The position numbers were made by a program, and so were the translations under genes. The notes under the pieces were generated by a model. That model worked only from the letters and a program-made list of their open reading frames with translations. It was not told the origin of the DNA and did no database searches. Positions 62,747 to 64,000 of a DNA stretch of 64,000 nucleotides are shown here, piece by piece (within the stretch, counting starts at the first letter, position 1; every line of letters begins with the position of its first letter). The stretch is from a bacterium endosymbiont of Escarpia laminata (GTDB lineage Bacteria; Pseudomonadota; Gammaproteobacteria; Chromatiales; Chromatiaceae), in the NCBI GenBank assembly GCA_003660235.1, contig QGON01000069.1:186001-250000 (forward strand). Direction: 5' to 3'.

Positions 62747-63412
62747 ATGATGGAAGCTCAATTGACCTATTTGCAACTTAAGGAGAGACAACGCGAGATC
62801 CGCGATGGATTTTCCGAGGCTTTGGGGCTACGCACACACCGGGCCCTGAGCTGGTTGCAGCGGGCTGAGCAGGAGACTGATGACGGGGATGCCTGCTTTA
62901 TATTCCTCTGGATTTCGTTGAATGCCGCCTATGCAAATGATCTCCATGACCGACAACGGTTCAGTGAACGCCGGGTTCTGGTTAATTTCCTGAAACGTCT
63001 GATTGAATCAGATGCGGATAATCTGCTTGGCCAGATTGTTTGGGATGAGTTTCCGGGGTCTATACGGCTGCTTATCGACAGCAAGTATGTTTTTCAGCCC
63101 TTCTGGGAGTGCCAATATGGGCGCATGGGTGAGGTAGAGTGGCAGCGTGAATTCCAGCGAAGCAGGATATCCGCGAACAAAGCACTTGGCAGAATGGATA
63201 CAAAGAAGGTTCTTGCAGTAATTTTTGATCGTCTTTATGTGTTGCGGAATCAACTGATACATGGTGGTTCTACCTGGAACAGCCAGGTGAATCGAGCCCA
63301 GATTAGGGACGGGGTAAATATCATGATGTGCCTGGTACCAACCATTATTCATCTCATGATGGAGAATCCGACGGGATTATGGGGCGATCCCTGTTATCCG
63401 GTGGTTAAGTAA
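62747..63412 (+). CDS. HEPN-domain protein of the phosphorothioation neighbourhood
   Basis: 221 residues. Helical, with motif LYVLRNQLIHGGSTW near residue 166 that fits the HEPN R-x4-6-H ribonuclease pattern, and FIFLWISLNAAYAND near residue 55. Small HEPN proteins of this kind accompany dnd-type loci. It lies 84 nt after the putative methyltransferase gene, in the same direction. RNase activity is inferred from the motif only. Confidence 0.75.
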   Translation: MMEAQLTYLQLKERQREIRDGFSEALGLRTHRALSWLQRAEQETDDGDACFIFLWISLNAAYANDLHDRQRFSERRVLVNFLKRLIESDADNLLGQIVWDEFPGSIRLLIDSKYVFQPFWECQYGRMGEVEWQREFQRSRISANKALGRMDTKKVLAVIFDRLYVLRNQLIHGGSTWNSQVNRAQIRDGVNIMMCLVPTIIHLMMENPTGLWGDPCYPVVK

Positions 63413-63669
63413 GTGCTGTTGCCGCTGCTGGTCACCCCAAAATTCGTCACAATTATTGGTATGGAGGGCACTCTTTTAAAGAGTAAAATGAAGCGATTTC
63501 GGGCCAGTGATTCGTCTAATTGACAACTCTGCGACCATTCGGTACTTTTCTGGTAGGTAGAAAACGGTGTTTATTTCACCCTATGCTCACATTAGACTTT
63601 CTTATCAAAAGATCCACAATCTAAAATATAGTTTTCGGAGACCCTCCATATTTATCGCATGGCGCAGCT
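63413..63669. other. Non-coding DNA after the HEPN gene
   Basis: About 260 nt with no convincing gene; a short open frame at 63567-63755 shows no ribosome site or recognisable motif. Confidence 0.4.
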
Positions 63670-64000
63670 ATGTTGCGTTTCCACCAGAGTCTGATCACGT
63701 TCCTTACGGCCGCGATTTTCCTTACTACCCTGGCAGGGCACATGTTGCAGTCTGAATGGTTACGCCAACTTTACGATCAGCTGGGGTCCTCTGAGCATAG
63801 TTTGGCAAAAGGGCAGGATATAGAACGAGACCCGGGTCAGGGTCTAAAACGATTCAACCCAAAGCCATTGCGTGCCTTCGCCGGTAGAGTCGACGCCTAC
63901 GTGGGTACCCATAAAGACGTTCAAACCATCTTCGTTGCGAATCCAATCCCCCTGTATTTCCTCGACTTTTTGGAAAATGGGCCGCACATCGAGACCGTGT
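63670..64000 (+). CDS. Alternative open frame at the right edge, plus strand
   Basis: From ATG 63670 the frame is open to the window end (110 codons). It begins with a hydrophobic, signal-like stretch (MLRFHQSLITFLTAAIFLTTLAGHML). It conflicts with the minus-strand frame over 63844-63999; only one is likely real. No family recognised. Confidence 0.3.
   Translation, partial: MLRFHQSLITFLTAAIFLTTLAGHMLQSEWLRQLYDQLGSSEHSLAKGQDIERDPGQGLKRFNPKPLRAFAGRVDAYVGTHKDVQTIFVANPIPLYFLDFLENGPHIETV
63844..63999 (-). CDS. C-terminal end of an unidentified protein, minus strand
   Basis: 52 codons, open at the right edge, end in TAG at 63844. The peptide (DVRPIFQKVEEIQGDWIR ... GVDSTGEGTQWLWVESF) looks like real protein sequence in composition. 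No family recognised; it would run toward the HEPN gene. It conflicts with the plus-strand frame listed separately. Confidence 0.4.
   Translation of the reverse strand, partial: HGLDVRPIFQKVEEIQGDWIRNEDGLNVFMGTHVGVDSTGEGTQWLWVESF

Overview
The window is a piece of a gammaproteobacterial chromosome. The conserved blocks pheT-ihfA-merR, uvrY-(UDG)-uvrC-pgsA, htpG-adk and a TtpC/ExbB/ExbD/TonB operon are arranged as in that class. The glycolate oxidase genes, a malate thiokinase / malyl-CoA lyase operon and a polyferredoxin / AmmeMemoRadiSam block would fit a sulfur-oxidising, possibly autotrophic or symbiotic member of the Chromatiales-like lineages. That placement is inference; no RuBisCO or sulfur-oxidation gene is present to confirm it.

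Layout. 1-1.3 kb: end of pheT, ihfA, a MerR regulator and tRNA-Pro. 1.4-3.7 kb: a histidine kinase and a PhnD-type binding protein. 3.9-4.2 kb: a frameshifted GIY-YIG gene. 4.2-6.7 kb: glcE and glcD without glcF. 6.9-9.6 kb: three exported proteins. 9.8-12.8 kb: mcl-mtkA-mtkB. 13.1-18.9 kb: a TonB2-type energising operon followed by an internally deleted TonB receptor. 19-22.7 kb: an H1-like/DUF2934 protein and two overlapping dynamin-like GTPases. 23-32.6 kb: pgm, htpG (with a heat-shock promoter), adk, thioredoxin, DUF1249, uvrY, a family-5 uracil-DNA glycosylase, uvrC and pgsA. 32.8-39.9 kb: a 1212-residue membrane fusion protein, small membrane and Tat proteins, AmrS, an AmrB-AmrA fusion and an exported Hsp20-like protein. 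40.0-40.25 kb: tRNA-Gly and tRNA-Cys.

From tRNA-Cys onward the window is accessory DNA. A 51-nt partial copy of the tRNA-Cys 3' half at 49.7 kb marks a probable island boundary, 9.5 kb from the gene. Inside lie a TOTE-type primase-helicase broken by a 73-nt hairpin-rich insertion in its DEAH-box codons, an AbiE-like pair with a frameshifted toxin gene, a SWIM-SNF2 helicase, an IS6-family remnant and a GSU2403-type nucleotidyltransferase behind a four-half-site operator. Beyond the boundary come an IS5/IS1182-like element, a VWA protein apparently 5'-truncated by it, an ARPP-1 protein, an HD hydrolase, a methyltransferase, a PLD-helicase-S24 fusion, toxin-antitoxin genes within a repeat, a phosphorothioation-associated methyltransferase and a HEPN protein.

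Inferred functional links: GlcDE makes glyoxylate that Mcl/MtkAB could convert to malate. TtpC/ExbB/ExbD/TonB powers outer-membrane uptake, although its adjacent receptor is dead. The 54.9-63.4 kb genes look like defence functions, several of them stripped of their usual partners. Several genes carry single-base frameshifts, which could be true decay or assembly errors.
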